DNA of 64,000 bases from Sipunculus nudus (lineage: Eukaryota > Annelida > Sipuncula > Golfingiida > Sipunculidae). Of this stretch, positions 45,463 through 56,530 are shown piece by piece (the first letter of the stretch is position 1; every line of letters starts with the position of its first letter). The notes beneath the pieces are model-generated. The model had not been told where the DNA came from, did no database searches, and saw only the letters and a list, made by a program, of their open reading frames with translations. Made by a program: the position numbers and the translations under genes. The stretch is from the NCBI GenBank assembly GCA_026874595.1, contig CM049310.1:42907558-42971557 (forward strand), in the 5' to 3' direction.

Positions 45463-47967
45463 TTGTACAAATATTTTGTTATTGTACATACATATATATA
45501 TATCAAATGTTGCTACACTCAATTCCAGTAACCTGGGCATTTTTTAATGAGAAGTAAAAGTAATAAAGGAAATTTTATTTTTCACAAAATTAAGAGTACG
45601 ATTATTTTTATTTGAATTTTGAGTAAGTAAGCCGTATCAGCATGGACCAATCACTCGAGAAATGGGATAATTTGATATAAAGACCGGTATCGAGACAACC
45701 TATTACAAATAAATAAATAGAACAAATAAATCCACAACTACCGGTCTTGAAATACAATGTAGTTTTTATGATCTCCCGAATACTGGAACAGTATTCCCGA
45801 TTGCTCTTTCCGATTTTCCTCAGTTGTTGATCAATTTTCCCTCGTGCTTCGTACGTATTTCCCCTAATGCTGACTAATTTCCCGTCATGCTTTGGGAGAG
45901 GAAACATTCAAAAGAAAGCCTGCTTCTTTACCATTATCATCTATGGTACGCCTCCTGTCAGGTCTGATGGGTGTTGGGTATTTGTCAGAGATGTCATTAG
46001 CTCTGCTCCATGTGTATGTCGGCGCAGGATTACCCGCCAGTGGACTTACATAGACTTGCAAACTGTTTCCCTCTGCCACCTTATAGTTACGGACACTGGG
46101 CTTCTCCTGATAATCATCTATGTCTGAAATAAACAAACTATTGAATACACACGGACTATAAAACTTAAGAAGATATCATGTAATGACTTCTATGCATGGT
46201 AGTATGAGATAGAAAGACGATAAGATTGAAAAAAAAGTTATAATGATAGCTTTGTGATAAGGTTGGTATAAAAATATTTTAATAGTTCACCGATATATTA
46301 AAAAAATAACATTTATCATTTTTAGATGAATTTATTATAGATTTTTAGTGTAATACTTACAGGCTCTTGTGATGGTAGCTATTGAGGACATGGTTGTTCC
46401 ATGGGTGTTTGTTGCAAAACACTGGTACTTTCCTTCGTTTAACTTCCGTGGATCACGTATTCTGTAGCCGCCATCAATAAGAATGGAAAGTATCTCAGAA
46501 AAATCATAAGGTGCTCCATTTCTTTCCCATCTTACACTGTGAATATTAAGATCAGAGAGAGAATATTTATAAAATCCTGATATTGTAAATATAAAGATCG
46601 GCTTATGAATATTTATAAATCATAAGGCTGACCGTATCGTTCCCACCTCTATTCTGTGAGCCCAAAGACAGTTTGCTATAAGATGATGTGACCTAGCATG
46701 GACTAGTTATGTAAAGGGGCCTGTTTCGATATATGTTGCTTCTTAAAGCAAATTATTCACCTGCCTAATCTGTACAATATATTCGTTTTCTGACTTTTTC
46801 TGCATACATATTAATGAACTACAGATCATTCCTGCTAAGAAAGATGTTTCTAACGCCTGTCTCTGTAACAGATAATTAAGCTTATTTATGTAAAAACCGT
46901 TAGCAAACATGGTTCATATGTCAACGTGGACAATAAAAAAAAATTGTGAGGAAATTAAAAGATCACTTTTTGCATTAAACCATATGCATAACTCGATGCA
47001 TGATTCGTTTGGCTTGCCTAAGTTGGTCTCAAAGCTATTATACGACAACACACAAATGGTCAGGGTGGTACTTTATACACAGATGTATGGGCAGTTCAAC
47101 TTAATTTGTCTGACCCAATGACATCAGACGGATTTTTTTTAAGGTAATATCGATGAGTTAACCTCATAACAGCTTAGAAACATGATGGCTTTTACCATAT
47201 ATATGGTCTGTTCATACTTGTGACGCAGGAAAAAATTGATAAAACTATATAAAAAATACAATATATTAAAAAAATCTTTTAAAAAATATCTTAAAAATCT
47301 ATCTTTAAGAAAACACTTCCTGATATAATTTCTTACCTTGGAACCGGAACTCCTGATGCCTTGCATATGAAGTCCAGGTAATTTGTGGTACTATAGACAA
47401 ACCTTGTGTCTCTCATGAAAACTTCGATTTTAGGAGGGCGACGCACTGAATGATAATCTGGTATACGTTTTAATGTTAACTTTTTTTCCCTGTATCTCAA
47501 ATATTAAAAGTATTTTCTTCTTCAAATCTTAAGAAACAAACTGCACAGTAATACAATCAGATCAATTAAAACTAATCAAAATGGTTAACGGATGTTAACA
47601 ATTTAATTATCTAAAGAAGAGACATAATTAATGCAAAATACAATATTGTAAATAAATGGTTACCTGTTTCTACTTCTTCAAGTACAAATTTATGAGAAGA
47701 TCTTTACTAAATGCTTAAGCCGTTTATTTTACACAAAACAATCTGTTTAAATAAAATTTTGTATAGGAACATGGTACTAGTAAAATAAGACTGGGCTAAT
47801 GTCGTTCAATTAAACTAAAATCACATCATGCACACTTTTATCCCGTACTAACATTTCTTCAATGTTATCAATTGGTTGAGAAAGAAAGTAGACACACACT
47901 AACTTGATTCTGAAAAAGCTGCTGTGACTAAAATACAAAGAATGGCCGAAACATCGAAAAGGCCCAT
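35101..47967 (-). CDS. L1CAM/neuroglian-like cell adhesion gene: signal peptide plus five Ig domains, possible secreted form
   Basis: Minus-strand exons in order: 47967-47904 (signal peptide), 47445-47337 and 46536-46361 (Ig1), 46123-45932 and 44374-44249 (Ig2), 43975-43870 and 43405-43236 (Ig3), 42462-42319 and 41926-41762 (Ig4), 41012-40728 (Ig5 copy A), 38888-38604 (Ig5 copy B) and possibly 35165-35101 (tail). All junctions are GT-AG and phases agree. With one Ig5 copy and the tail the model is exactly 534 codons. Signatures include RPPKIEVF, KYQCFATNTHGT, GPKRVKPPG, TPRWVKQRG, YNCQASNSAG and ERTRIV-PPRNV, in the order of the L1 family (neural adhesion). No Ig6, FnIII, transmembrane or ankyrin-binding exon is visible, so this may be a truncated or secreted paralogue, or the missing exons lie elsewhere. 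Confidence 0.8.
35897..36434. mobile_element. 538-bp Mutator-like MITE with 9-bp target duplication
   Basis: Both ends begin TAGACTGGTACC followed by '(c/t)gctctattatggc' and, further in, 'ggcgtacaacgccatctta' and 'gtactccc'. The inverted arms are about 85-110 bp with an indel, and each arm ends in a second 'tagactgg'. The element is flanked by a perfect 9-bp direct repeat, AGTCATGTT (35888-35896 and 36435-36443). Long terminal inverted repeats plus a 9-bp duplication are typical of the Mutator superfamily. No coding capacity. Confidence 0.9.
36445..38560. other. Intron or 3' flank of the L1-like gene; partly duplicated sequence
   Basis: No exon recognised. The part from 37370 to about 37990 is homologous to 54490-55050, and 38250-38450 is a diverged copy of 40440-40620 (the 3' flank of Ig5 copy A). 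Confidence 0.5.
38604..38888 (-). CDS. Ig5 exon, copy B (L1-like gene)
   Basis: 285 bp, phase 1 to 1, acceptor TTGTAG|AGAGGACC and donor G|GTAGGC. A whole I-set Ig domain: Cys in PVIFDCVAVTDP, Trp in EWLWNDKPLRYD, second Cys in GVYTCVANNGFSEERRS. By eye it differs from copy A at about 19 of 95 residues, mostly in loops and at the C-terminal end, with no stops. Conserved length and coding suggest purifying selection on both copies. Confidence 0.8.
39200..40060 (+). pseudogene. Decayed Ty3/gypsy retrotransposon (gag and pol fragments)
   Basis: Plus-strand fragments in several frames. A gag piece at about 39330-39475 includes LDLIAREQFVRGLNEIEMKR and, after a shift, AVSLAIQIESFEEG. A pol linker with YLPAGLTVGVTEKV follows near 39500. 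Reverse transcriptase pieces at 39640-40060 include WASPIVLVTKRDGSTRF and, after further shifts, VDETI-ILSGTQWFSTLDLA and GYWQVN. Protease and most of RT, RNase H and integrase are missing, and no LTRs were found. The relic sits between the two Ig5 exons on the opposite strand. Confidence 0.85.
40090..40700. repeat. 3' flank of Ig5 copy A, shared with 38.2-38.6 kb and 55 kb
   Basis: 40440-40620 resembles 38250-38450 (for example 'gatggaat.tatt.acaatatac.caat' and 'tattcattatca'), the intronic flank of Ig5 copy B; this shows that the exon was duplicated together with flanking sequence. 40090-40320 resembles 55065-55245 ('ccatcctcaacacaa', 'caataaattgtcaaaa'). Confidence 0.6.
40728..41012 (-). 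CDS. Ig5 exon, copy A (L1-like gene)
   Basis: 285 bp, phase 1 to 1, directly downstream of Ig4 in transcription order. Cys in PVIFDCVAVTDP, Trp in VDWLWNERPLRYD, second Cys in GMYTCVGSNGYSEERRS. Same length and phase as copy B, 2,124 bp away. If both are included the protein would carry two consecutive Ig5-like domains in frame; if used alternatively they would exchange a single domain. Confidence 0.82.
43010..43130 (-). pseudogene. Duplicated remnant of the Ig3 second exon's 3' end
   Basis: The segment 43020-43130 resembles 43140-43260: 'tagcagtctgagga', 'cagatttat', 'accttccact.t.agctgt.tgctgtattgtt'. It repeats the last ~35 bp of the Ig3 exon, including its donor, and the flanking intron. 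The copy lacks the rest of the exon, so it is a tandem-duplication remnant and not a usable exon. Confidence 0.65.
43797..43828 (+). repeat. (ATT)n microsatellite
   Basis: About ten ATT/TAT units in the Ig3 intron. Confidence 0.95.
44672..44712 (+). repeat. (AT)n microsatellite
   Basis: Pure AT run in the Ig2 intron. Confidence 0.95.
45424..45459 (+). repeat. (AT)n microsatellite
   Basis: AT run with flanking ATAC interruptions in the Ig2 intron. Confidence 0.95.
47904..47967 (-). CDS. First coding exon of the L1-like gene (signal peptide)
   Basis: ATG at 47967 opens MGLFDVSAILCILVTAAFSE, a typical signal peptide with an 11-residue hydrophobic core and small residues near the cleavage point. 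The donor AA|GTTAGT leaves phase 1, which fits the acceptor at 47445. It is the only ATG-led hydrophobic frame found upstream of Ig1. Confidence 0.7.
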
Positions 47968-48720
47968 GTTGATTTTACGCACTTTTCCATAGAATGCATG
48001 GAGACATATATGTCAACCCCCGACGTATAAGTGCAACTGAAACAGTGAAAAGGATTTTACCAGCGATGCTATTCTGTTTCTATGTCATTCGTGACCTAAT
48101 TTGGTATTTGCAATAAGAGGCTGTATACTATTATGTTTTGACAAACAATTTGTGCATTGATAATTATCAGACTGACGGCTGTAGTCTTCATACTCAATAG
48201 GTAAAGAAACACTGCATCATCTGTAGTTTCCATACTCAATTATATGATCAGCATTTGGTAATGGACAAACATCTTATAATTAAACACAGATATAGAAATG
48301 AAGCAATAAAGGAGGAAGCGGAAAAACAAGATTTGACTCAATAATGAGTCAAGTGGTGCAGCTTATTCTGAAATACCAGTCACAGTATCAATTTGCCCTT
48401 GCAATCGGGCGCTCACAGGTCCATTGTAAACTGAGATATTCAGCAGCAGAAAAAAACATGCATTCGAATCGTCAAATTTTGTTTAGGGAAATTAAAGAAT
48501 TCCATGAAGATAACCGTTTTATATATGATTCAGTACCCCACACTAACCCAATCGCGACCATTCGTTTATACAATGCAGGCCTTCAGGCCAAATGCGAACC
48601 TGTGCAATTGGATAAACGTCATATTTATCCTTCACTGATAACATACTTGACCATTATTTGAAAAGTACTTGTTTCCTTTCAAACACGTGTAACATGTACA
48701 TATACAAAGCTGGTAATAAA
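47968..48720. other. Presumed promoter and 5' region of the L1-like gene
   Basis: AT-rich with no clear core promoter motif. A 105-residue plus-strand frame (48344-48661) matches no family I know and is probably chance. Confidence 0.3.
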
Positions 48721-48749
48721 AATTTTGAACCTGAGTACAAACGCCAATT

Positions 48750-49320
48750 ACATAAACACTACTGCTGGCATGGATGTACACTACGCAAAAAAAATGAGTG
48801 AAGTTGGTGCTAACAGTCTTGTGTACAAGAAAGCTATCAAATATGTATGCATACACGTCCAAACTTTTAGGGAGATACGTCAAATCACTCTTGACTGATA
48901 AGCACAGATGCATCCAACACAAAACCAATTGCAGGTGGCGCCGTAAATCTTGTATTTGACAAAGCTATTCAAAATGTATGGAGAGGCACAATTTCAGGGT
49001 GATATGTAAATTCCAACCTTCTGAGAAATAAGCAGGCTCATACACTGCGTAAAAATTATTGTAGGCGGTGCCACAGGCCTTGTGTACTAGAAAACTTTAC
49101 AAGACCCATGGATATATTTCAGGCACATACGTCAAATCACTCCTGAATTACTGGCATGGAGACTTCCCAGAAATGATTGTAGGTGGTGCCATCAATCTTG
49201 TATACTACAAACTGTGCGACATGCACACTTTCAGGCTAATATCTCAAATAACTCCTGAGAATAATCAGATCAGATCGGATTAGCTCAGCAAGTCAGCTCA
49301 GCTAACCAAGGCAGTTCCGA
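48750..49320 (+). repeat. Array of about four GGTGGCGCCACC-type monomers ending in a hairpin
   Basis: Monomers of ~130 bp with palindrome variants at about 48933 (GGTGGCGCC), 49064 (GGCGGTGCCAC) and 49182 (GGTGGTGCCA); a weaker first copy lies near 48805. Shared blocks are 'gcacagatgca', 'attg(c/t)aggtgg', 'cttgt(g)ta', 'tttcagg' and 'tca(a)atca.tcctga'. The array ends at about 49288-49315 with 'ttagctcagcaagtcagctcagctaa', an inverted repeat like the terminal hairpin of the 14-16 kb elements. Confidence 0.7.
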
Positions 49321-52300
49321 CCAAGTCAAGTCTAGTTAATGTGCCACGAGTGGCTACTCCACTGAAACAACGCTTGGCCTGCCCCCAAATCTGACACAGT
49401 TGTCGGTCTGAAACTTGGCCTGTTGCTAAACCTGAAATTGTTTGCAGTCTTCTAAAGCTATTTCTTGACACAAAAAAAGATCTTGGTCTTTTGTCAAATC
49501 TATTTATAGGTGATAACTGAATCTTGGCCTGATGCAAAACTGAAATATTGTGAATTTAATGCTATTCAAGCGTGACATATTCATGTTTTTTTCAAAATAA
49601 CTATTGAAAGCAAATCAATATTCAGATATATTTTATCAAAGGATGTATCTCATAGTCATTTATTGAGAAAGAGCCAATAATTCAGGCAAATCCTTTCAAA
49701 AAAAATTTGAACAAAGTAAATTTCACTGACAAAGACCTGTGATTAAAATCGGCCTAGACGCAGACATCTTGATACATTTATGTTTTGTTTATTCCTAACT
49801 AGTTTACCTTTTTGTTAATATCTCTCACGGTCTGATTGTGTGGGTGCGCTTTTGAGTGAGCTTGTCATCCCTCCACTTGGCCCTTTTTATTATGAATCTA
49901 TATTACATGAATCAGGAGCATTGAACATTTTTTAATGAATGCTGTTGAAGGCACAAGTCTGGCTGTACCAGATCAGACTAATGTGTCTTCCTTGATGACA
50001 TATAAAATGCTCATATAAAATTGTTCTTGGCACCTCAACCTTGTTGCTTTTACCTCCGATAGCTATTGTGACAGGGGGTTATGTCATGGACGAAAGAATA
50101 AAACTATAATTTATTAACTGGTGTTTGGCGGCCGGCTTGGAATGCATTCTTTACCATCCTCTTCCCCATCCTGTGGCCACTCTTGGGGTAACCTCGCCAA
50201 TTTTAAACTGTCTGCTTTGATGCACTAGTCGGCAACCACACCTCCACCTCATAATGTCGCAGAGCGGCACTCGTTAAATGCATCATCGGTCAGCCAGACC
50301 GGACCTCCTTATTAGTTATTCGCATCCCCAAACATTCTCGGTGATTACGATTAAGCTGTTGTGACAGGATAGGGAACAGGCATTTTTTTTTCATTTATGC
50401 TTATATTTTAAATCACCTGATGTACTAAAAGACTTCCACTAAAATAAAATGAACATGGGGACATGGGTTGATAAATTTTTTTCGGCGGACCTGGACGCGG
50501 GTCCTAATGTTAGCGGAAGTATGTGCTCTGTGAGTGCATTCTGGTTGAGTACCAAACAATGATCTGATCAATTCACAGATCCGAAATTACAAAAATACAT
50601 CACTGATGCCAATGACCAAATATGACCTTGTCATGAGCTTACAACAACACATAGTTTTTTAAACAATAAGGGGCCAGGTACATCCTGAAGATTGGCTTGT
50701 GCAGAGACACCTTGATTTGATATAACGGGGTACACCGGGCGTAAAATGTATTTGAATCTAAATACAAGAAAAGAAGACCTATATGAAAGAGAACACAAAT
50801 GACGAATCATGATTAAAAGTCTCATGAAAACAATGTTACACAAGTTTCTGTAACATATAATCAATAAGACTAGATAAAAATATTAAAAAAAACCCAGCGT
50901 TGGACAAATTATAACCTGGTGGTTTAGACATTAATGCCCGTCTACAAGTCGAAATAAGTTCCAAGATGAGTGTTTAATTGCCTTCTATACGACTTCTACA
51001 AGTATAATAAGGCCATATACAGAAAATAAAATAACACAGGAATACGTCAGTCATGAATTACTACATAGAGGATAAAGCTATAAAGAGGATTTATCGGTCT
51101 AGAACTGACCTGTATTAGAAGACTCTGCGATCCAGCGCGACCGGATTGCTTGATAATTTCTTAGTTATATTCTGCTAGGGAGGAACTGATTCGCTGGACT
51201 AAACGTCCAACATGGATTTCTATTTCAAATTAATGAACCAGGAAGATTCTAATTAATGATGAAAAAGGGTTTACCTCATTTGACTACAATTTATTCCCAC
51301 TTCGTATGTTTGTTGACCATTGAATTCTGCCTAATTATCTGTTGTCTCTGTTCCTAAAACTGTCCCCGTCTTTGCTGTGTAATGAAATCATGATATGGTT
51401 ATATTCTGTCCCTACGATTAACTTTGTTTACCTCTCTGTCAACTGTCAACACTAGTATTCCCCTCATCTATAATAGTATCTCATTAACGACAGAAAAACG
51501 TGTACATAATATCAATAAAAGACAATTTGTCTGCGTTCACAAACAGATTACCGTATAACACGGTACAGAGTTACCTGACCCTAAGCTCACATGGTTTTAG
51601 CGAAAATGTATTACAACACATAATTATTTCGGCTATTTTAGAAGCCACATAATACATTTACCATATTATTGTATCATAGGATTCAATGCTTTTGTGCAGG
51701 TTATTTAATATTCACAATTTACTTAAAAGCAGACAATTTGCTTATGATATATTGTAAGTCATTAAAATTGTCTTATTAAGGATCCTTTGATGAAAACAAT
51801 ATACACAAATTCTTTCTGTCATATTGACATCTCATTAGGCTCTGTAACATGACTAATTCCAATCGACATTTCATGCTACATGAGCTACTCTTGCTGAGCT
51901 CTGTTTGGCCTATGTACATTTTGATCGCACGTTGATTCCTTGGCATTGTATCACAGGGGGAGGTGAAAAAATATGTAATGCAGCTCTAATACCGATATAA
52001 TACTACAGTTCTTTGCTTGAGGCCAATTGAAACCCTCTTAATTGGCCCCGCAGCTTCATTTAATACTATTGCACTTAAACTCAAACTCAAAAGAGTTAAT
52101 TTATACATATTTATTATCAACTCATTCTACGTTTTCACGTGTAAAATCGTAGACAAAAGTGTGAAACTGAAACCTAAATCCGCAGGTTTATATGAAATAA
52201 GGAAGTATTTGTTTTTGGCTAGTGAGATGTTAAATAGTTACACAGTCGTTAACACTTGAACATCATAGCAGACATGCGCGCACACACAAATATATGTGTA

Positions 52301-53550
52301 TTTACTTATTTCGTACACTAAGTTTAATAAGTGTGCACCTCTCTTTACTCTGTAACTCCTTTTATTCGCAATTACAAAAATACCAAATAAATGTCATATC
52401 AGTTACACTACCAGGGCGACAGCGTGTTCTTTGTTAAAAATTCCGGACAACTATTATTAAATTTAAGGCCTGCATGAACTCTCCTTCTACGGACACGCGC
52501 TGCACAAATAGAATCTGATTGTCCAGTAAGCTGATGATAAACTGGCGAATCCTTGGTAGTTATTAATTTTTTATATAGGTGGATGTATTAATATTAGTCA
52601 TTGACAAAGAATATTTTATGACAAGAATTAAGTTTATAAATAAAACAGGGGAGTAACAACTATTTGTAAAAAGTATTGCATTTTCTTTCCGAGCCCAACA
52701 AAAAAAGACCCGATTTTTATTAAATTAAGATTTGCCTTAAGATATACTGATAGATATCCACATCCGTGTTGTAAAACAAAAAAATTAATCTAATTTATAG
52801 GATTTTGTCCTTTTGTCTATAATGTCAGAGCCATACGCCATCCTATCAGTCCGCCAACCTGGTGTCATAATAGGTGGTCGTGTCATAATAGGGTGGTTAA
52901 ACTTATGAGTTACTTTATAATGTAGTAGCCAGTAACAGACAGTTATAACTCAGGACGGGTATTACATAACACCAGTGTATTCCATCATTCCGGATGTTCA
53001 CACACATCGCCTTCTGGCGGTACCAAAAATATCGGTGATACCGTAAAGCCTATAACGGATTTAAACAATAAATAAGACTTTCCTGTATATGTGCGCTCCT
53101 CACGTGCCGGTTATACACTGTTGGTGAAGGGGACAGCTAGAGTTGCATGTTAGTCGCTGGATGCACATTTCGATACCACTCTCTCACTGATCTAATTACC
53201 ATTCTTTCCTCAGTGCTCACCCTTGTTTTCGACTCCAGAACATTTTGCTATACAAAGCATTGGTTACACGAGAGAAAGTCTCGGACGGCTGCAGTGTGAA
53301 AGCGCTGCATGAGAGTACTATATAGCTGTCATATGTCCACTTCTGTCAAACTTAACCCCTGGTGTGCCAATTAACTAATAATGTTACTACACTTATGATT
53401 GTAATTATACGTGTGATTAATATTTTCTAATCACAGTTATTAACATAGTAAATATATAGCCAAAAATATACACTGAAGTAAAAGAGATTAAAATCCAGGA
53501 GTACATGTCCTCACTAAATGGTTGAATGGTTTTGTTTGGTATACCGTCAA
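49320..53550. other. AT-rich region without recognised genes
   Basis: Nothing coding is convincing over these 4.2 kb. A possible decayed LTR-like or repeat segment spans 50069-50370, where 'ttgtgacagg' occurs at both ends and AATAAA lies near 50098. It has no target duplication or PBS, so I do not call it an LTR. Confidence 0.4.
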
Positions 53551-53555
53551 CAGCG

Positions 53556-53885
53556 GCTACTGTGGCTCAGGGGTAGAGCGCAGGTCTCAAAGCCGGGTGA
53601 TCGTGAGTTCGAATCTCAGCTGTGGTGGTGAGATTTTTCACGGCTGGACCCCACAGAGGGTGAGCGCTCTGCAAACTTAATGGGAAGGTCGGCCCAACGG
53701 CCGTGTTTCACACACAAACGAGAGCGCCCTCCTCGGTTGTATGACCCAGCAATGGGGATTATTACGCACCCAGAGCCCGCAGGTTTAGTAGTCCCCGGGC
53801 CTGGTGAATGCGGGTATATAAAATGAGAGGAAGCGTGTGATACTCCCCTGTCTAGTAATCCGGAAACGGAATAGAAATCTGCAGA
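53556..53885 (+). mobile_element. tRNA-derived SINE
   Basis: Starts with a tRNA-like head: A box TGGCTCAGGGGTAGAGC and B box GAGTTCGAATC, with an anticodon-like arm between. A ~250-bp non-tRNA body follows, including 'ggtcggcccaacggccgtg', 'gagagcgccctcctcgg' and 'cccgggcctggtgaatgcgg', and it ends near 'ggaaacggaatagaaa'. The head pairs too poorly beyond the T and anticodon arms to be a functional tRNA. Type (V-SINE-like or other) not determined. Confidence 0.72.
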
Positions 53886-54099
53886 TGAACATATATTTAG
53901 TAAAGGTTAGCATTTAAAAAATGGAGGCGGTTACAACCACCAAAAAAATATAACAAAAAAGGCGTAAAGAAGCCTTCATTAATTACCCTAAATAATCTAC
54001 ATTCTTATCTATATACATTAGACGTCCGGTCCTGGACAAGTCGCCGAAGTGTTTCTTTTGAAACAAAAATACAGTATATTTGTATATTTTTTACATCAG

Positions 54100-54788
54100 G
54101 TATACTTGTGCAATACAAAAGATAAATGGAGGAATTACAGACATCACACATATTACTTCATCAATACAGTAAACGGTGCCATTATAATTATTCTAGTATT
54201 CAGATAGGACCATGTTGTTTTGATTGGCGGTATGTAAATTTAGACATCAAGATCAAGTTTTTACTTCATATATATTCTTTCAAGGAAATTAAAAAAAAAT
54301 AAAATTTAGATTTCCTTCCAGTATGTAGTGTTTGCACCCCTTTGGCGGTTCAATTCTGTTATTAACAATGACCATATATATTTATGTCATATATATTTAT
54401 CGCAAAACAACAACGAAATCATAAAGAAAATCGACCGCAACAAATCATGAAAATTGCCTTAACAGAGAAGATTTTAGCAGTTGTATTATCATAAAATGTG
54501 AATAATTAGATATTGCTGCGAGTGCTACAAATAAAATATATAAAAGTAGAGAAATAATCATATGCGACCTACATATCATATGCAAATTTAAAATGTCACA
54601 TACATATTCAACATATCTTTACATACATATGATAAAAAAATGAAACGCCGGTAGATGTTACTTACATTTGATTAAAAGATACTAGCTGTGGAATTAGCCT
54701 GGCTTGATTTAATTATAGGGTTATATAAATAAATAAACTTTAAATGATGGTACGATAACTAGAAAAGCTTCCCAAAATGAATAAAAAC

Positions 54789-54850
<62 letters not shown>

Positions 54851-55260
54851 TATTAACTGTGAATGTTGAGTAAATTGTTAGTGTGCATGCTTTCACCATT
54901 AGATGGAACTGACCACAGACAAACGTTATCCGTTTCATGCAGATTACAAATAAATACTTGATAAAATAACATTATCGAATGATTAATGTCATGGGCCTTG
55001 TTTTATAAGGTGACGGGTACATGCCACCTCTACTCTTTAGGAGTACTTTGTCCAGCTCACGATTCCATCCTCAACACAAGTCACAATTTCTTCATATCTC
55101 CTATATAAACTACTAGCATCTCATATATCGAGAACATAAAGAGGGTGCTGTGAACTGCGGCAATAAATTGTCAAAAGCAGCGTAAATTATGGTACGCCCT
55201 TGTTTATAAAAAAAATGAGACGTGGAAATGACAATTGAGCAAAGATTAATAAAATAACTT
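54100..55260 (+). repeat. Segmental duplicate of the L1-like gene's 3' region
   Basis: Colinear similarity in the same orientation: 54160-54290 with 35210-35330 ('catcaa(c/t)ac.gtaaacggtg.cat'), 54490-55050 with 37370-37990 ('ccgtttcatgcagat.acaaata', 'catgggccttgt.ttataagg') and 55065-55250 with 40090-40320. Missing from this copy are the Mutator-like MITE, the Ig5 copy B exon and the gypsy relic, which helps date those events after the duplication or marks deletions here. No exon is preserved. Confidence 0.72.
54792..54849 (+). repeat. (AT)n microsatellite
   Basis: Pure AT run of ~58 bp at the position where the 37.7-kb copy has 'atatacacatacatacatata'. Confidence 0.95.
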
Positions 55261-55339
55261 TTTTTCGACATGGACTTTCAAGCATAGTTGCAACACTGAT
55301 GAGCATATGCATTTATTAACATAGTGCAGGAATCTTATT

Positions 55340-56530
55340 TGTATTATTTATCATCACCTAAAGAGTCTTTTCTAACAATTTAAACATTGTTAACACCACA
55401 TGAACGTAATGAATCACCAAAAATGTAATTCCATGGAGCACACTGTGTTTGCTTTAAAAAAAATGACACATTACTTGTCAAGTAGGTACTTTACATACCC
55501 TTATGTCAATACCACTGCCAAATAGATTATGCAACCTCAGTAGTGATACGTATACTAAATGTCAGTTATGTTATTTTAAATTTTATAAGCAGAGCCATGT
55601 GATTTTAAGGGTATGCGTTACGCTAAATTCTGACATTTCGGTAGAGAGTAAAAACCGCAGCTAGAGGCTTTCTGTAGAACAACGTAATGCCGACGTTAGT
55701 TTAGTGTCACAGACTGTCCAGAATATTAATCCGGTTAAATCACCAGTAATTCGTAGTTCTATTGCGTACACAGATTTACACGGATTACATGATAGTAATT
55801 AAAGTTGCTTCTACCAATTAGTCATGCATGTCTTCCTCTACCTCTTTTGATATTTTTTTTTTATCCTGGCGTATGTGAATGTTCATCATGTCTTATAATT
55901 ATGTATTTATAAAAGTGAAAAAAGTTCAAGGCACATTATCCATACCTTTGCACTCAGAAAACCTCACTGCAGTGCCACCTGGCGAGTAGGAACGACACCG
56001 ACGCGTCCAAGGTAAGGAGACACAAATCTGGCGTCGTTCCACGGCTTTAGCCGTGTGTAATAAAAATTGATTAGGAAAACTTTTGCTTGGATGTATAATT
56101 CCTCTCCGGAATCAACAAACACCTGCTCTGCCTAGTCCAACGCTAATAAAATCAAGCAATACGGATCAGATTTATAACGATACCAAGGGCGCCAACAGAG
56201 TCAGTGTGTACAGCGCTGGTAGGCTTATATATCGTACACAGAACAACAGGCAGCAGTACACTGCGTTAAATAGCCCATGTCTGATTCTGTAATGCAGTCA
56301 GTCACCGAATGTTTTTTGTCCTATGGAAACAAAGACCAGGAGCTGTTACTTTATGAGTGAGTAAACAAACACATATTTACTTTTTTTTATCATTCTGTTG
56401 TCATTATGGTCACCTGTTTATTCTTTTTCAAACAACAAATAATCATTGGTTTTCAACTTGCTCGCTCGCAGGCGCTCGCAGGGGGGGGGGGGGTCTGTTC
56501 AAAATCAGAGTGACTTGACCTGGGAAAGTG
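55340..56530 (+). repeat. Segmental duplication, left copy
   Basis: Colinear with 59380-60560 at moderate identity. Shared blocks include 'ttctgacatttcggta.a' / 'ctctgacatttcggtaca', 'tctgtagaacaacgt', 'gacgttagt', 'atgtctgattctgtaa' and 'gaccaggagctgt'. No protein-coding exon is evident in this copy. Confidence 0.72.

Noticed and set aside
48344..48661. 105-residue plus-strand frame as a gene
   Set aside because: No family resemblance, no splice or promoter support, and it lies in AT-rich DNA upstream of an opposing gene.
50069..50370. Solo LTR bounded by TGTGACAGG
   Set aside because: The motif is repeated at both ends, but there is no target-site duplication, no convincing TG...CA pair, and no primer-binding site or polypurine tract beside it.
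53556..53630. Functional tRNA gene
   Set aside because: A and B boxes are good, but the acceptor stem does not pair and a SINE-like body follows; called a SINE head instead.
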